This document shows positions 33,794 to 43,607 of a stretch of 64,000 nucleotides of DNA, one piece after another. How positions within the stretch are numbered: position 1 is the first letter of the stretch; each line of letters starts with the position of its first letter. Made by a program: the position numbers and the translations under genes. The stretch covers positions 430,670,676 through 430,734,675 of the forward strand of contig NC_058521.1 in assembly GCF_904849725.1 (NCBI RefSeq). The letters run 5' to 3'. The notes under the pieces were generated by a model. The model saw nothing but the letters and a program-made list of their open reading frames with translations. It did not search any database and was not told the origin of the DNA. Origin of the DNA: Hordeum vulgare subsp. vulgare. Its lineage: Eukaryota > Streptophyta > Magnoliopsida > Poales > Poaceae.

Positions 33794-35310
33794 TGTAGGA
33801 CCGAAAGTATGTCTAGAGGGGGGTGATTAGACTACTTGACAAGATAATTTTTTTGCCTTTTCCCAATATTACTTGAGAGGCAGCTACGACAGTTATAACA
33901 GGTCAAGTACACCCTACACATGCAGTTCTAATAGTATAGCAGCGGAAAGTAAAACATGCAAGTGTAAAGTAGAGGAGTAAGGTAGGGAGATCAAACGCAT
34001 GAGGTTGACACAGTGATTTTTGGCATGGTTCCGATAGGTGGCTCTATCGTGCGTCCATGTTAGTGGAGACTTCAACCCACGGAGGGTAATGACTGCGAGA
34101 ATCCATAGAGGGCTCCACCCACAGAGGGTCCACAAAGAAGCGGCCTTGTCTATCCCACCACGGTTTCCGTCCACGGAGGACTAGCCTTATTCACGGTAGA
34201 TCTTCACGAAGTATGCGATCTCCTTGCCCTTGCAAACATCTTGGTTCAACTCCACAACACGAAGTAGGAGGCTCCTAAGAGACACCCAACCAATCTAGGA
34301 GGCACCACCCTCCAAAAGGTAATAGATGGGGTAGATCAATGAACTCCTTGCTCTTGTGCTTCTAAAGATAGTCTCCTCAACACAAATCTCTCTCACACAG
34401 AATATGCATGGGTAGGAGAGGTTGATTTGGTGGAAAGCAGTTTGGGGAGGCTAGAGATCAAGATTCAAATGATAGTATTGGAATATCTTGGTCTCAACAC
34501 ATCAGTAGGTGGTTCTCTCTCGGAAAATGGATCTGGAAATGAAGTGTGTGTTCTGAGTGCTTCTCCCACGAATGATAGGTGGGTGAAGGGGTATATATAG
34601 GCAGCAGCCAAAATCCAACCGTTACACACAAAAGAGAAAACTCGGTGACACCGAAGTGGACAACTCGGTGGTACCGATTAGCACTAAAGTGGTGAACTTT
34701 CGAATCTCGGTGAGACCGATATATAGAACTCAGTGGCACCGAAAAGGTGACTAATGGTCAAATGTACAAACTCGGTGGCACCGATACTCAAACTCGGAAA
34801 TTCCGATTTTGTGTATCTTGGCAACAAAATGTTGGTCACACTAAACTCGGTAGCACCGATGCAGTTTCTATTGCACCGATTTCGTGGGAATGGCTAGGGT
34901 TCTGTCTTAGGCTCAAACTCGGTGGGTCCGATGTGGCAATGTTGGTTACACAACATTTGTGTATGTGGAACTTGACAGAGTGGATATGTGGGGGAAAATG
35001 ACTCAGTGTTTTGGTGCTAACTTTGAGCATTTGAGCAATCAGTTCATTTTACTACCTCACCCCCATTTAATAGTATTGGCTTTCCTATGGACTCAAAAGT
35101 GATTTCTCACAAATATAAAATGAAGAGTCTTCTAGCTTTAAGCTTGAGCCAATATTATTCCTTTCTTGCATCCAGGGGCATCTGCACATAAACCTTAAGC
35201 CATAGCATCTTTTGAAATTTTCTGAAATATACTTGGAAAACACATTAGTCCAATGATGCATATGTTGTGGTCAATTATCAAAACCACCCTAGGGAGCAAT
35301 TGTGCTTTCA
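33794..35310 (-). repeat. 5' LTR of the minus-strand copia
   Basis: 1517 bp. On the minus strand it starts TGAAAGCACAATTGCTCCCT and ends ACTTTCGGTCCTACA. The palindrome cluster (CTCGGTGNNACCGA variants, about 34940-34636) is followed by TATATATA at 34599-34592, then the transcribed part. It is colinear with the LTRs at 4773, 35868 and 41750. The flanking five bases on the right are ACTAG (35311-35315); their partner is lost with the truncated 3' LTR. Confidence 0.9.
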
Positions 35311-35867
35311 ACTAGATGGCTTTATCTACAACGCACAAAACCCGACTGATTTTGGCTCCATGTGTATCTTTGTAATGACTCTATGCGGATCTTACGTAAT
35401 TCCACTAGCTAGAACTTGTGCAACGACAATTCATGCCTCTTCTAGACGGATCAATGGCTTGATGACTGCTCTATCGCCACTCTATTGTCGCTTCTCTTTG
35501 CTCTCATCCCCAAGCGACACTGGCAAGTGTGCATTGTGTGCTAGGGGTTGACTTCCCATGCATGGGTGCGCGACATACACACAACATTAAGCGTCGCGGC
35601 TCTTGTGTAGTGCGTCGGGCTATTGCGTTGGGTGCGCCACATCCAACTCGAGGCTGACTCCAATGATATAAGTCGGTGTTGGGCCGACTCTGATGAATAG
35701 TCATGCTACTTGGTGTTATTCCATGGAAGACCTAGCCCCCTACGAATCAAAGTGTTCTCGTTGTTGGCACTATAAGACCAATGTTGGACCGCCAACAGGC
35801 TAGCCTAGCGTGGGCTGCCACACTAGCCTTGGTGTGCCTTTTGTAACAAAACACCTAAGAACTTCAA
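35311..35867. other. unassigned spacer between two copia copies
   Basis: About 560 bp with no recognisable gene or repeat ends. It may be the pre-insertion host sequence. The open frames here do not resemble known proteins. Confidence 0.5.
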
Positions 35868-37378
35868 TGTAGGATCAAAAGTATGTCTAGAGGGGGTGAT
35901 TAGACTACTTGACAAGACAAAAACTTAGCCTTTTCCCAACTTTTAGTGTGGACCAGTTTTAGCAACTATGACTAGTAAAATACGCCCTACACATGCATGT
36001 CTAAGAGTATTTCCATGGAAAGTAAAACATGCAAGTGTAAATAGAGGGTAAGGTAGGGAGATCAAACGCAAAGGTTGACACGGTGATTTTTGGCATGGTT
36101 CCAATAGGTGGCGCTATCGTACGTCCATGTTAGTGGAGACTTCAGCCCACGGAGGGTAACGGTTGCGAGAGTCCATGGAGGGCTCCACCCACACGGGGGT
36201 CCACGAAGAACCGACCTTGTCTATTCCACCACGGCTTCCGTCCACACAGGACTAGCCTCACTCATGGTAGATCTTCACGAACTAGGCGATCTCCTTGACC
36301 TTACAAACATCTTGGTTCAACTCCACAACACGAAGTAGGAGGCTCCCAAGCGACACCTAGCCAATCTAGGAGGCACCACCCTCCAAAAGGTAATAGATGT
36401 GGTAGAACGATGAACTCCTTGCTCTTGTGCTTCTAAGATAGTCTCCTCAACACTTAATCATTCTCTCTCAGATTTGGCATGGGTAGGAAAGATTGATCTT
36501 GTGGAAAGCAACTTGGGGAGGCTAGAAATCAAGGTTCAAACGGTAGGAATGGAATCTCTTGATCTCAACACATGAGTAGGTGGCTCTCTCTCAGAAAAAT
36601 GGATCTGGCAAGTGTAAGTGTGTTCTGAGTGCTTTCTCAATGAATGAGAGGTAGGTGGAGGGGTATATATAGGCATATCCCAAAATCCAACCGTTACACC
36701 ATTATTGGCAAACTCGGTGAAACCGAACTGTTAATCTCGGTGGTACCGAGTGCACTAAATGTGGCAACTTTGAATTCTCGATGAGACTGGTATATGAATC
36801 TCGGTGGTACGATACGATGATCTAGACTAGATTTACATACTCGGTGAGACCAACTTCAAACTCGGAATTTCTGAAACTTGAAATTAGCTTAACCAAAAGT
36901 TTGTCACCCAATCTCGGTGGCACCAATAGGAATGTTGGTTGTACCAAGATGGTGGAATTGGCATAGGATCTATCTAAATGTAAAATCGGTATAGCCGAGT
37001 GAGAAATGTTGGTGGCACCAATTTACCATATTTGGCTTGGGACAGATATATATTGTGGGAAAGTGTTGAGTATTTTTGGTGGCTAACTCTAAGCACTTGA
37101 GCAACCAATTCATCATAATACCTCATCCCCTTTTAATAGTATTGGTTTTCCTATGGACTCAAATGTGATTTCTCACAAAGTGTAAAATGAGGAGTCTTCT
37201 TGCTTGAAGCTTTAGCCAATCCTATTCCTTCTCTGCATCAAAGGGGCATCTCCACATAATCCTATAGCCAAAGCATCTTTGAACTTTTCGCAAATGTACT
37301 TGGATAAATTCATTAGTCCAATGATGCATTTTTTGTGATTAATTACCAAAACCACCTTAGGGAGCAATTGCACTTTCA
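35868..37378 (-). repeat. 3' LTR of the second copia copy
   Basis: 1511 bp; minus strand TGAAAGTGCAATTGCTCCCT...TTTTGATCCTACA. The palindrome cluster is at about 37025-36710 and TATATATA at 36671-36664. It is nearly identical over long stretches to 41750-43249 (for example 36665-36990 against 42535-42860), much more alike than either is to 33794-35310, as expected for the two LTRs of one element. The polypurine tract is at 37379-37394. Confidence 0.9.
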
Positions 37379-37879
37379 ATCTCCCCCTTTTTGGTAATTT
37401 ATGACAACATATAGATCAAAGATTCGACAAAAGATATAATCAATGATTAGCATGGAGGCTTTGAGAGGTATGTGAAAAGCAAGAGCTCCCCCTGGATTTG
37501 TGCATTATTTTAAATTTGCGTTTGAATGCAAATGCACAATCGATTAGGATCATGGGTTACTCTTCCATGTCACATACAACTTGGTGGTGCACATAAATGA
37601 TAAGAATGAATAGCAATGCACATAGCACCAACAAACAAGTGAATGATCATGATGTAGATAGCTTAAAGGTAATAACGTGGTAGCATCGATCAATCAAAGC
37701 GTATGATCAAACACACATTTAAACTCTACGACATTATGAGTTTGCATACAAAAGACCAAGTAAAGTTTTGAAGACCCAAACAAGAGAAAAAAGTCAAAAT
37801 CTCTCCCTCTCTCGAAGCCCTATTGATCTATACACTTCTCCCCCTTTGGCAAGAAGTACCAAAAAGTTAAAAGGTCTAA

Positions 37880-38542
37880 TCTAAGCATCTCTCTGGGCAT
37901 GATCTCCTCTGGTAGCAGATGTTGGAGTAGACAAGAGAGCATCTATGAAGGCTTCGGGTGATGTCGCTAGAGCAGGAGCTGGAGGTGTAGACACTGGAGG
38001 TGGTGGAGCAGGAGCTGAAGCTTGAGCTGATGAAGACGGTCTATCTTCTGGTACTCGCACAGCTGTTGACCTGGTGTGGTCGAGAACCGTGTGGTAGTAC
38101 GAAGAGGTGAACTATCACCATCACCATCATCATCATCATCTTCATCATCTGAGCATGGAATCTGCATTGAGTCAACTTCATGCTGAAGCTGCTTAACTGT
38201 GGTGGTCAACTCCATAACCTTCACATCCAGGTCATGGAACTTTGTTTCCACGATCCTCTCTAGGCTCTTGTGGTCTAGCAGAATATCAAAAATATTCTTC
38301 TCCATCCCTCGGATGGTGTTCACCAAGAATGACATCTGTTCATCTCTGGTTTTTAGCTGGGGTGATGGAGCTGGAGCATTTCTAGCGGCCTCTGCAGTTG
38401 GTGCCTCTGCTTCCTTTCTAGTTGTAGCTGAGCTTGGATGAGTGTCATCCATCACAACTTCATTATCCTTGAACTCTGCCTGAAGTGGCAAATGAGGATG
38501 ATCAAGCTTATATGCATGCTTACCAATCTTGGCATTGGCGAG
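37880..38542 (-). pseudogene. env-like copia protein, C-terminal segment (copy 2)
   Basis: On the minus strand after the solo LTR: NAKIGKHAYKLDHPHLPLQ, VVMDDTHPS, an Ala-rich linker, a coiled coil (DEQMSFLVNTIRGMEKNI, LERIVETKFHDLDVKV, TTTVKQLQHEVDS) and an acidic run from an ATC microsatellite (about 38120-38145). A frameshift near 38060 breaks the tail. This copy shows what copy 1 looked like before the 18-kb insertion, because its sequence runs through that site (AAGCTGCTTAACTGTGGTGG) without interruption. Confidence 0.72.
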
Positions 38543-41015
38543 TGAAAGGACGTGGATGTCGCCTAGAGGGGGGGGTGAATAGGCGCTTTAAAATAATTAA
38601 GGTTTAGGCTTGAACAAATGCGGAATAAAACTAACGTTTAATATGTCAAGCACAAAACCTCAAACAACTAGGCTCACCTATGTGCACCAACAACTTATGC
38701 TAAGTAAGATAAACAACTAAGTGATAGCAAGATATATGACAAGAGACAATATGGCTATCACAAAGTAAAGTGCATAAGTAAAGGGTTCGGGTAAGAGATA
38801 ACCGAGGCACGGGGAGACGATGATGTATCCCGAAGTTCACACCCTTGCGGATGCTAATCTCCATTAGAGCGGTGTGGAGGCACAATGCTCCCCAAGATGC
38901 CACTAAGGCCACCGTAATCTCCTCACGCCCTCGCACAATGCAAGATGCCGTGATTCCACTAAGGGACCCTTAAGGGCGGTCACCGAACCCGTACAAATGG
39001 CAAACCTTGGGGGCGGTCACCGAACCCGTACACGTGGCAACCCTTGGGGGCGGTTACCGGTACCCGTACAAATTGCTCGGGGCAATCTCCACAACCTAAT
39101 TGGAGACCCCGACGCTTACCCGGAGCTTCACACCATAATGATTGAGCTCCGAGACACCACCAAGCTTCTAGGACGCCAAAGCATCCACGAAGAACAATAT
39201 CTAGGGTACTAAGTACCAAAGGTAATAAGCTTCTCAACCTTCACTTCCACGTATCACCGTGGAGAACTCAAACCGATGCAACCAATGCAATGGCAAGAAC
39301 ACACGAAGTGGTCAAGTCCCTCACACAAATCCCTCCACAACAACGAAAGCTATGGAGAAATATGAGAGGAAGAACAAGGAGCTCACAAAGAACTCCAAGA
39401 TCAAGATCCAAGGGGTATCCCTCACATAGAGGAGAAAGTGATTGGTGGAGATGTGGATCTAGATCTCCTCTCTCTTTTCCCTCAAGAACAAGCAAGAATC
39501 ATTGAAGGGATTGAGAGTAAGCAAGCTCTAAGAATGTCAACAATGGAGGTAGAACAAGAGCTCAACGAATGGATGAGGCCAAGGGGGAAGAAGACCCCCT
39601 TTATATAGTGGGAGAAGGAATCAGACCGTTACCCCCACTCTCTGCCCGAGCTCCAGCGGTACTACCACTGGCTGCAGCGGTACTACCGCTGGCACTCCAG
39701 CGGTACTACTGCTGACTGCAGCGGTACTACCGCCAGCTAGCGGTACTACCGCTGGGCCCCTGGTAGTGCAAAGGCACTACAATCGCCAAGAAAGTCTTCG
39801 CAAAAAGGTCTAGGCAGGCGGTACTAAGCTCCTGGAGCGGTACTACCGCTGACCAGGGGCGGTACTACCGCCAGCCAGCGGTACCACCGCTAGGGCCAGC
39901 GGTACTACCGCCAACTCTAGCGGTACTACCGCTAGGTCCAGTGGTACTACCGCTCGCCACTAAAACAGCCATAACTTTCGCATACGAGCTCCGAATCGAG
40001 CAAACCCAAGCTTGTTGGAAATCTTAAGACCATGCAGATATGAAAATGCCAATGATATAGAGATGTGAGTCCTCTATGAATGAAGAACCGGCAAAAACTC
40101 CAACATCGAAAACATCATAGTAGATGCATATGGACTCCGTTTTCGATGAACTCGAGCTTGTCACGAAGATGACCATAAGCTCTAAAACTCACAGAGAAAC
40201 ACCAAACAAGAACCAAGAAGTATGATGCAAGGATGCAAATGGTTTGAGCTCTCAACGAACGATACGATCAAGCTACTTAGTTGAGAGCCTCCCTTGATAG
40301 TACAGCAATCTATCCTAAACAGAAAACCTATCAAGGGCAAACCTATACCTTGCACCTCGTCCTCTTGAGCTAGATGATGATGATCTTGGCTTCCTCAAGA
40401 TGGACCACCTTTCTTGATTGTGTTGGCTTGATGAAGACTAGTTGATTGCTCCCCCATACTCACTATGGGTGAGCCACTCTTCAGCATATCTTCACAAGTC
40501 CATTGCCACCACAACGGACGACAAGCTTCAAGCATGATATCTTCGTGCTGATCCGCTTGAACTTGCACATCGCAATCTTGATGACGATCACAATTTGACG
40601 TCATACTTCATGGGTTGTATGAGATCTTCCCTTTGATGCAAGCCCATGGAAACACATCTAACCCCCACATAGAACTCTCATGAAGACCATGGGTTAGTAC
40701 ACAAACACGTAATGGACAATGCTTACCATACCATGGGATCACTTGATCCCTCTCGGTACATCTTGTACGCTTTGTGTGTTGATCATCTTGATTTACTCTT
40801 TGTCTGAGATCTTGATCAACCATGTGTCTCTATGACCATTCTTTGGATAATACCTTGAATACCATCTTGGTCATCATATAAACTCCTTGAACCCAACAGA
40901 TGGACTTCAAGAAGTGCCTATGGACAAATCCTATAAATGTAACTTAAGGCAACCATTAGTCCATAGGAATTGTCATCAATTACCAAAACCACATATGGAG
41001 ATATATGCTCTAACA
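38543..41015 (-). repeat. solo LTR of a SIRE-type (Maximus-like) copia with GGTACTACC repeats
   Basis: 2473 bp. The minus strand starts TGTTAGAGCATATATCTCCA and ends GACATCCACGTCCTTTCA, flanked by perfect GCGAG duplications (38538-38542 and 41016-41020). A tandem array of degenerate CAGCGGTACTACCGCT units fills about 39645-39960, with a TATATAG box at 39602-39608. No internal region is present. The family name is from memory and tentative. In env-like copy 1 the same site (about 27072-27080) is empty. Confidence 0.93.
39645..39960. repeat. tandem GCGGTACTACCGCT palindrome array
   Basis: About a dozen degenerate, self-complementary units spaced 15-40 bp apart, upstream of the TATA box of the solo LTR. 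The position is the same as that of the CTCGGTGNCACCGAG palindromes in the other copia LTR family, with unrelated sequence. Confidence 0.8.
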
Positions 41016-41749
41016 GCGAGCATCTGAATGTATGGTGCATATCTGCAAGATCTCTTCAATGTCAACAAGATTGAAGTTCTCTCTCACATGAGGAAAGAAA
41101 TCTTCATTGGCTTTGATGTAATTCCAGTCGGCATATCTCATGTCACTAACTGCTGGACATTTGTCATACAGAACCGTCTCATAGAAGTCTTGTTGTTCCC
41201 TTGTATGAAACCTGGGATCAATAGTAGTTCTTCTCCTCACAGCATAGGGATCAATAGCTCTCCACTTCCTCAACCCTGCATCTCTTCTCTTCTTCGTGTC
41301 TTCAGCAATTGGATGAGCCTCATTGTGAAGTGGAAAATGAGGTATTAACTTCATGAGAATAGGTGCATTCTCAACATATTCATCTACAACAAAGGCTCTG
41401 GAAGCAGTGCCTTTCTCTTTAGCAGCTGCATGTATGTCCTTTGTAGTCCTCTTGGGAGCTACATGCTTCTTTGGAGCTGAAGGCTTTAGATCAGAAGGCT
41501 TCATAGCATCTGCCATAAGCTTCTTCTTCTTTGGAGGAGGGGCCTTAGCTGGTACTTCCTCTTCCTCTTCCTCAATAGCAACAACAGTTTCTGTTGGGTC
41601 TTCATACATACAAGTTTGTCTTCCAAGGACATGAATAGTTCTCTTCCTGGGTCTCTTCACACCTGGCTTCTTAGGAGGTCTCTCAAGAGTAAGTGTCATA
41701 CCTTTCCTTGCAGTCTCTGGAGCTCTCATGTCAAAAGGTTTAGCATACT
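41016..41749 (-). pseudogene. env-like copia protein, N-terminal segment (copy 2)
   Basis: Minus strand. It begins within the ORF (the first 90 or so residues of copy 1 are lost at the LTR junction), then reads GVKRPRKRTIHVLGRQT, an acidic linker, PPPKKKKLMADAMK, ENAPILMKLIPHFPLHN, DPYAVRRRTTIDPRFHT and NFNLVDIEE. Next comes a deletion of about 130 codons relative to copy 1, with a frame change, before YAPYIQML. The split by the solo LTR follows at 41015. Both basic clusters are retained. Confidence 0.72.
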
Positions 41750-43249
41750 CAAGTATGTCTAGAGGGGGAGGGTGATTAGACTACTTGACAAGATAAAAAC
41801 TTAGCCTTTTCCCAATTTTTAGTGTGGGCCAGTTTTAGCAACTATGACTAGTCAAGTACACCCTATACAAGAATATATAAGAGTATTGCAGTGGAAAGTA
41901 AAACATGCAAGTGTAAATAGAGGGTAAGGTAGGGAGATCAAATGCAAAGGTTGACACGACGATTTTTGGCATGGTTCCAATAGGTGGCGCTATCGTACGC
42001 CCATGTTAGTGGAGACTGCAACTCACGCAGGGTAACGACTGCGAGAGTCCATGGAGGGCTCCACCCATAAGGGGTCTACGAATAAGTGACCTTGTCTATT
42101 CCACCACGGCTTCCGTCCACACAAGACTAGCCTCACTCACGGTAGATCTTCACGAAGTAGGCGATCTCCTTGCCCTTACAAACATCTTGGTTCAACTCCA
42201 CAACACGAAGTAGGAGGCTCCCCAGCGACACCTAACCAATCTAGGAGGCACCACCCTCTAAAAGGTAATAGATGTGGTAGAACGATGAACTCCTTGCTCT
42301 TGTCAAAGATAGTCTCCTCAACACTCAATCACTCTCTCTATGATTTGGCATGGGTAGAGAGATTGATCTTGTGGAAAGCAACTTGGGGAGGCTAGAAATC
42401 AAGGTTCAAACGGTAGGAATGGAATCTCTTGATCTCAACACATGAGTAGGTGGCTCTCTCTCAGAAAAATGGATCTGGCAAGTGTAAGTGTGTTCTGAGT
42501 GCTTTCTCAATGAATGAGAGGTAGGTGGAGGGGTATATATAGGCATATCCCAAAATCCAACCGTTACACCATTATTGGCAAACTCGGTGAAACCGAACTG
42601 TTAATCTCGGTGGTACCGAGTGCACTAAATGTGGCAACTTTGAATTCTCGATGAGACTGGTATATGAATCTCGGTGGTACGATACGATGATCTAGACTAG
42701 ATTTACATACTCGGTGAGACCAACTTCAAACTCGGAATTTCTGAAACTTGAAATTAGCTTAACCAAAAGTTTGTCACCCAATCTCGGTGGCACCAATAGG
42801 AATGTTGGTTGTACCAAGATGGTGGAATTGGCATAGGATCTATCTAAATGTAAAATCGGTATAGCCGAGTGAGAAATGTTGGTGGCACCGATTTTCCATA
42901 TTTGGCTTGGGACAGATATATATTGTCGAAAAGTGGTTGAGTATTTTTGGTGGCTATCTCTAACCACTTGAGCAACCAATTCATCATAATACCTCATCCC
43001 CTTTTAATAGTATTGTCTTTCCTATGGACTCAAATGTGATTTCTCACAAAGTGTAAAATGAAGAGTCTTCTTGCTTGAAGCTTTAGCCAATCCTATTCCT
43101 TATTTGCATCAAAGGGGCATTTGCACACAATCCTGTAGCGAAAGCATCTTTGAACTTTTCTGAAATGTACTTGGATAAATTCATTAGTCCAATGATGCAT
43201 ATGTTGTGATTAATTACCAAAACCACGTTAGGGAGCAATTGTGCTTTCA
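41750..43249 (-). repeat. 5' LTR of the second copia copy
   Basis: About 1500 bp; the minus strand starts TGAAAGCACAATTGCTCCCT. The last 10 or so bases of the LTR and the primer site are missing where it joins the env-like ORF. The palindrome cluster is at about 42900-42580 and TATATATA at 42541-42534. Confidence 0.88.
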
Positions 43250-43605
43250 CTCCATCACCTCCTCGTTGGATGCCGAGGCTCTCGACAAGTTTGGCACGAA
43301 GTGATATCTTGGTGCAGGTCCACTAGGGCGTCATCTCACCTGGCTACACCTTTCTCAAACTGGTGGACATCCTTATGCCTTCACTTGCCGACATCCCTTA
43401 AGCGAGGGACCTCCTCCATCATCATCCTTACCGTGTGATCGATTTGGAAGCACCAATTCGATGGTGTTCAACCCTCCATGGCTCTCCTGGTGTAGACCAC
43501 CGTGTCGCCGCCCGTGTTTGGACTAAGGCCTGTCGTATGTTATCAGAAAGGCAGAGACGTAGCAATAGATACTTTTGGATGATCAACCCTCTTTGGCTGA
43601 GGACC
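43250..43605 (+). pseudogene. LINE (L1-type) 3' remnant
   Basis: A short frame from 43241 (HHLLVGCRGSRQVWHEVISW, then NWWTSLCLHLPTSLKRGT, and after a stop SIWKHQFDGV) matches the C-terminal zf-RVT-like part of plant LINE ORF2. The LINE at the right end of this window has the same block (HHLLLDCPFSRQVWHEALAW and WKHRNGCVF). Several stops; no RT core remains. It abuts the copia LTR, which may have truncated it. Confidence 0.65.
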
Positions 43606-43607
43606 TC

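Larger units (their letters stand above)
7110..35310 (-). mobile_element. SIRE-type copia element lacking pol, minus strand, host of the nested insertions
   Basis: Read on the minus strand: 5' LTR (35310 to 33794), a tRNA-Met primer site (33791-33780), decayed gag (33740-31604), a post-pol-like spacer, an LTR-like internal promoter (about 30690-30000), an env-like ORF (from 29848), a polypurine tract (7755-7741) and a 3' LTR cut off near 7110. Protease, integrase, RT and RNase H are missing between about 31600 and 31500. A solo LTR (27749-29128) and an 18.2-kb gypsy element (8521-26736) sit inside the env-like ORF. Because the 3' LTR lacks its end, no target duplication can be tested. Confidence 0.85.
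35868..43249 (-). mobile_element. second copia copy, only LTRs and env-like ORF
   Basis: Two minus-strand LTRs (35868-37378 and about 41750-43249) flank only the env-like ORF and its 3' tail. Gag, pol and the primer site are gone: the LTR joins the ORF directly at about 41745. The flanking bases (TTCAA left, CTCCA right) do not match, so recombination or an edge deletion is likely. A 2.5-kb solo LTR sits within it. Confidence 0.82.

Noticed and set aside
34636..34945. CRISPR-like array of short palindromic repeats
   Set aside because: Spacing is irregular, repeats are degenerate and sit in the U3 of a plant LTR; the context is eukaryotic.
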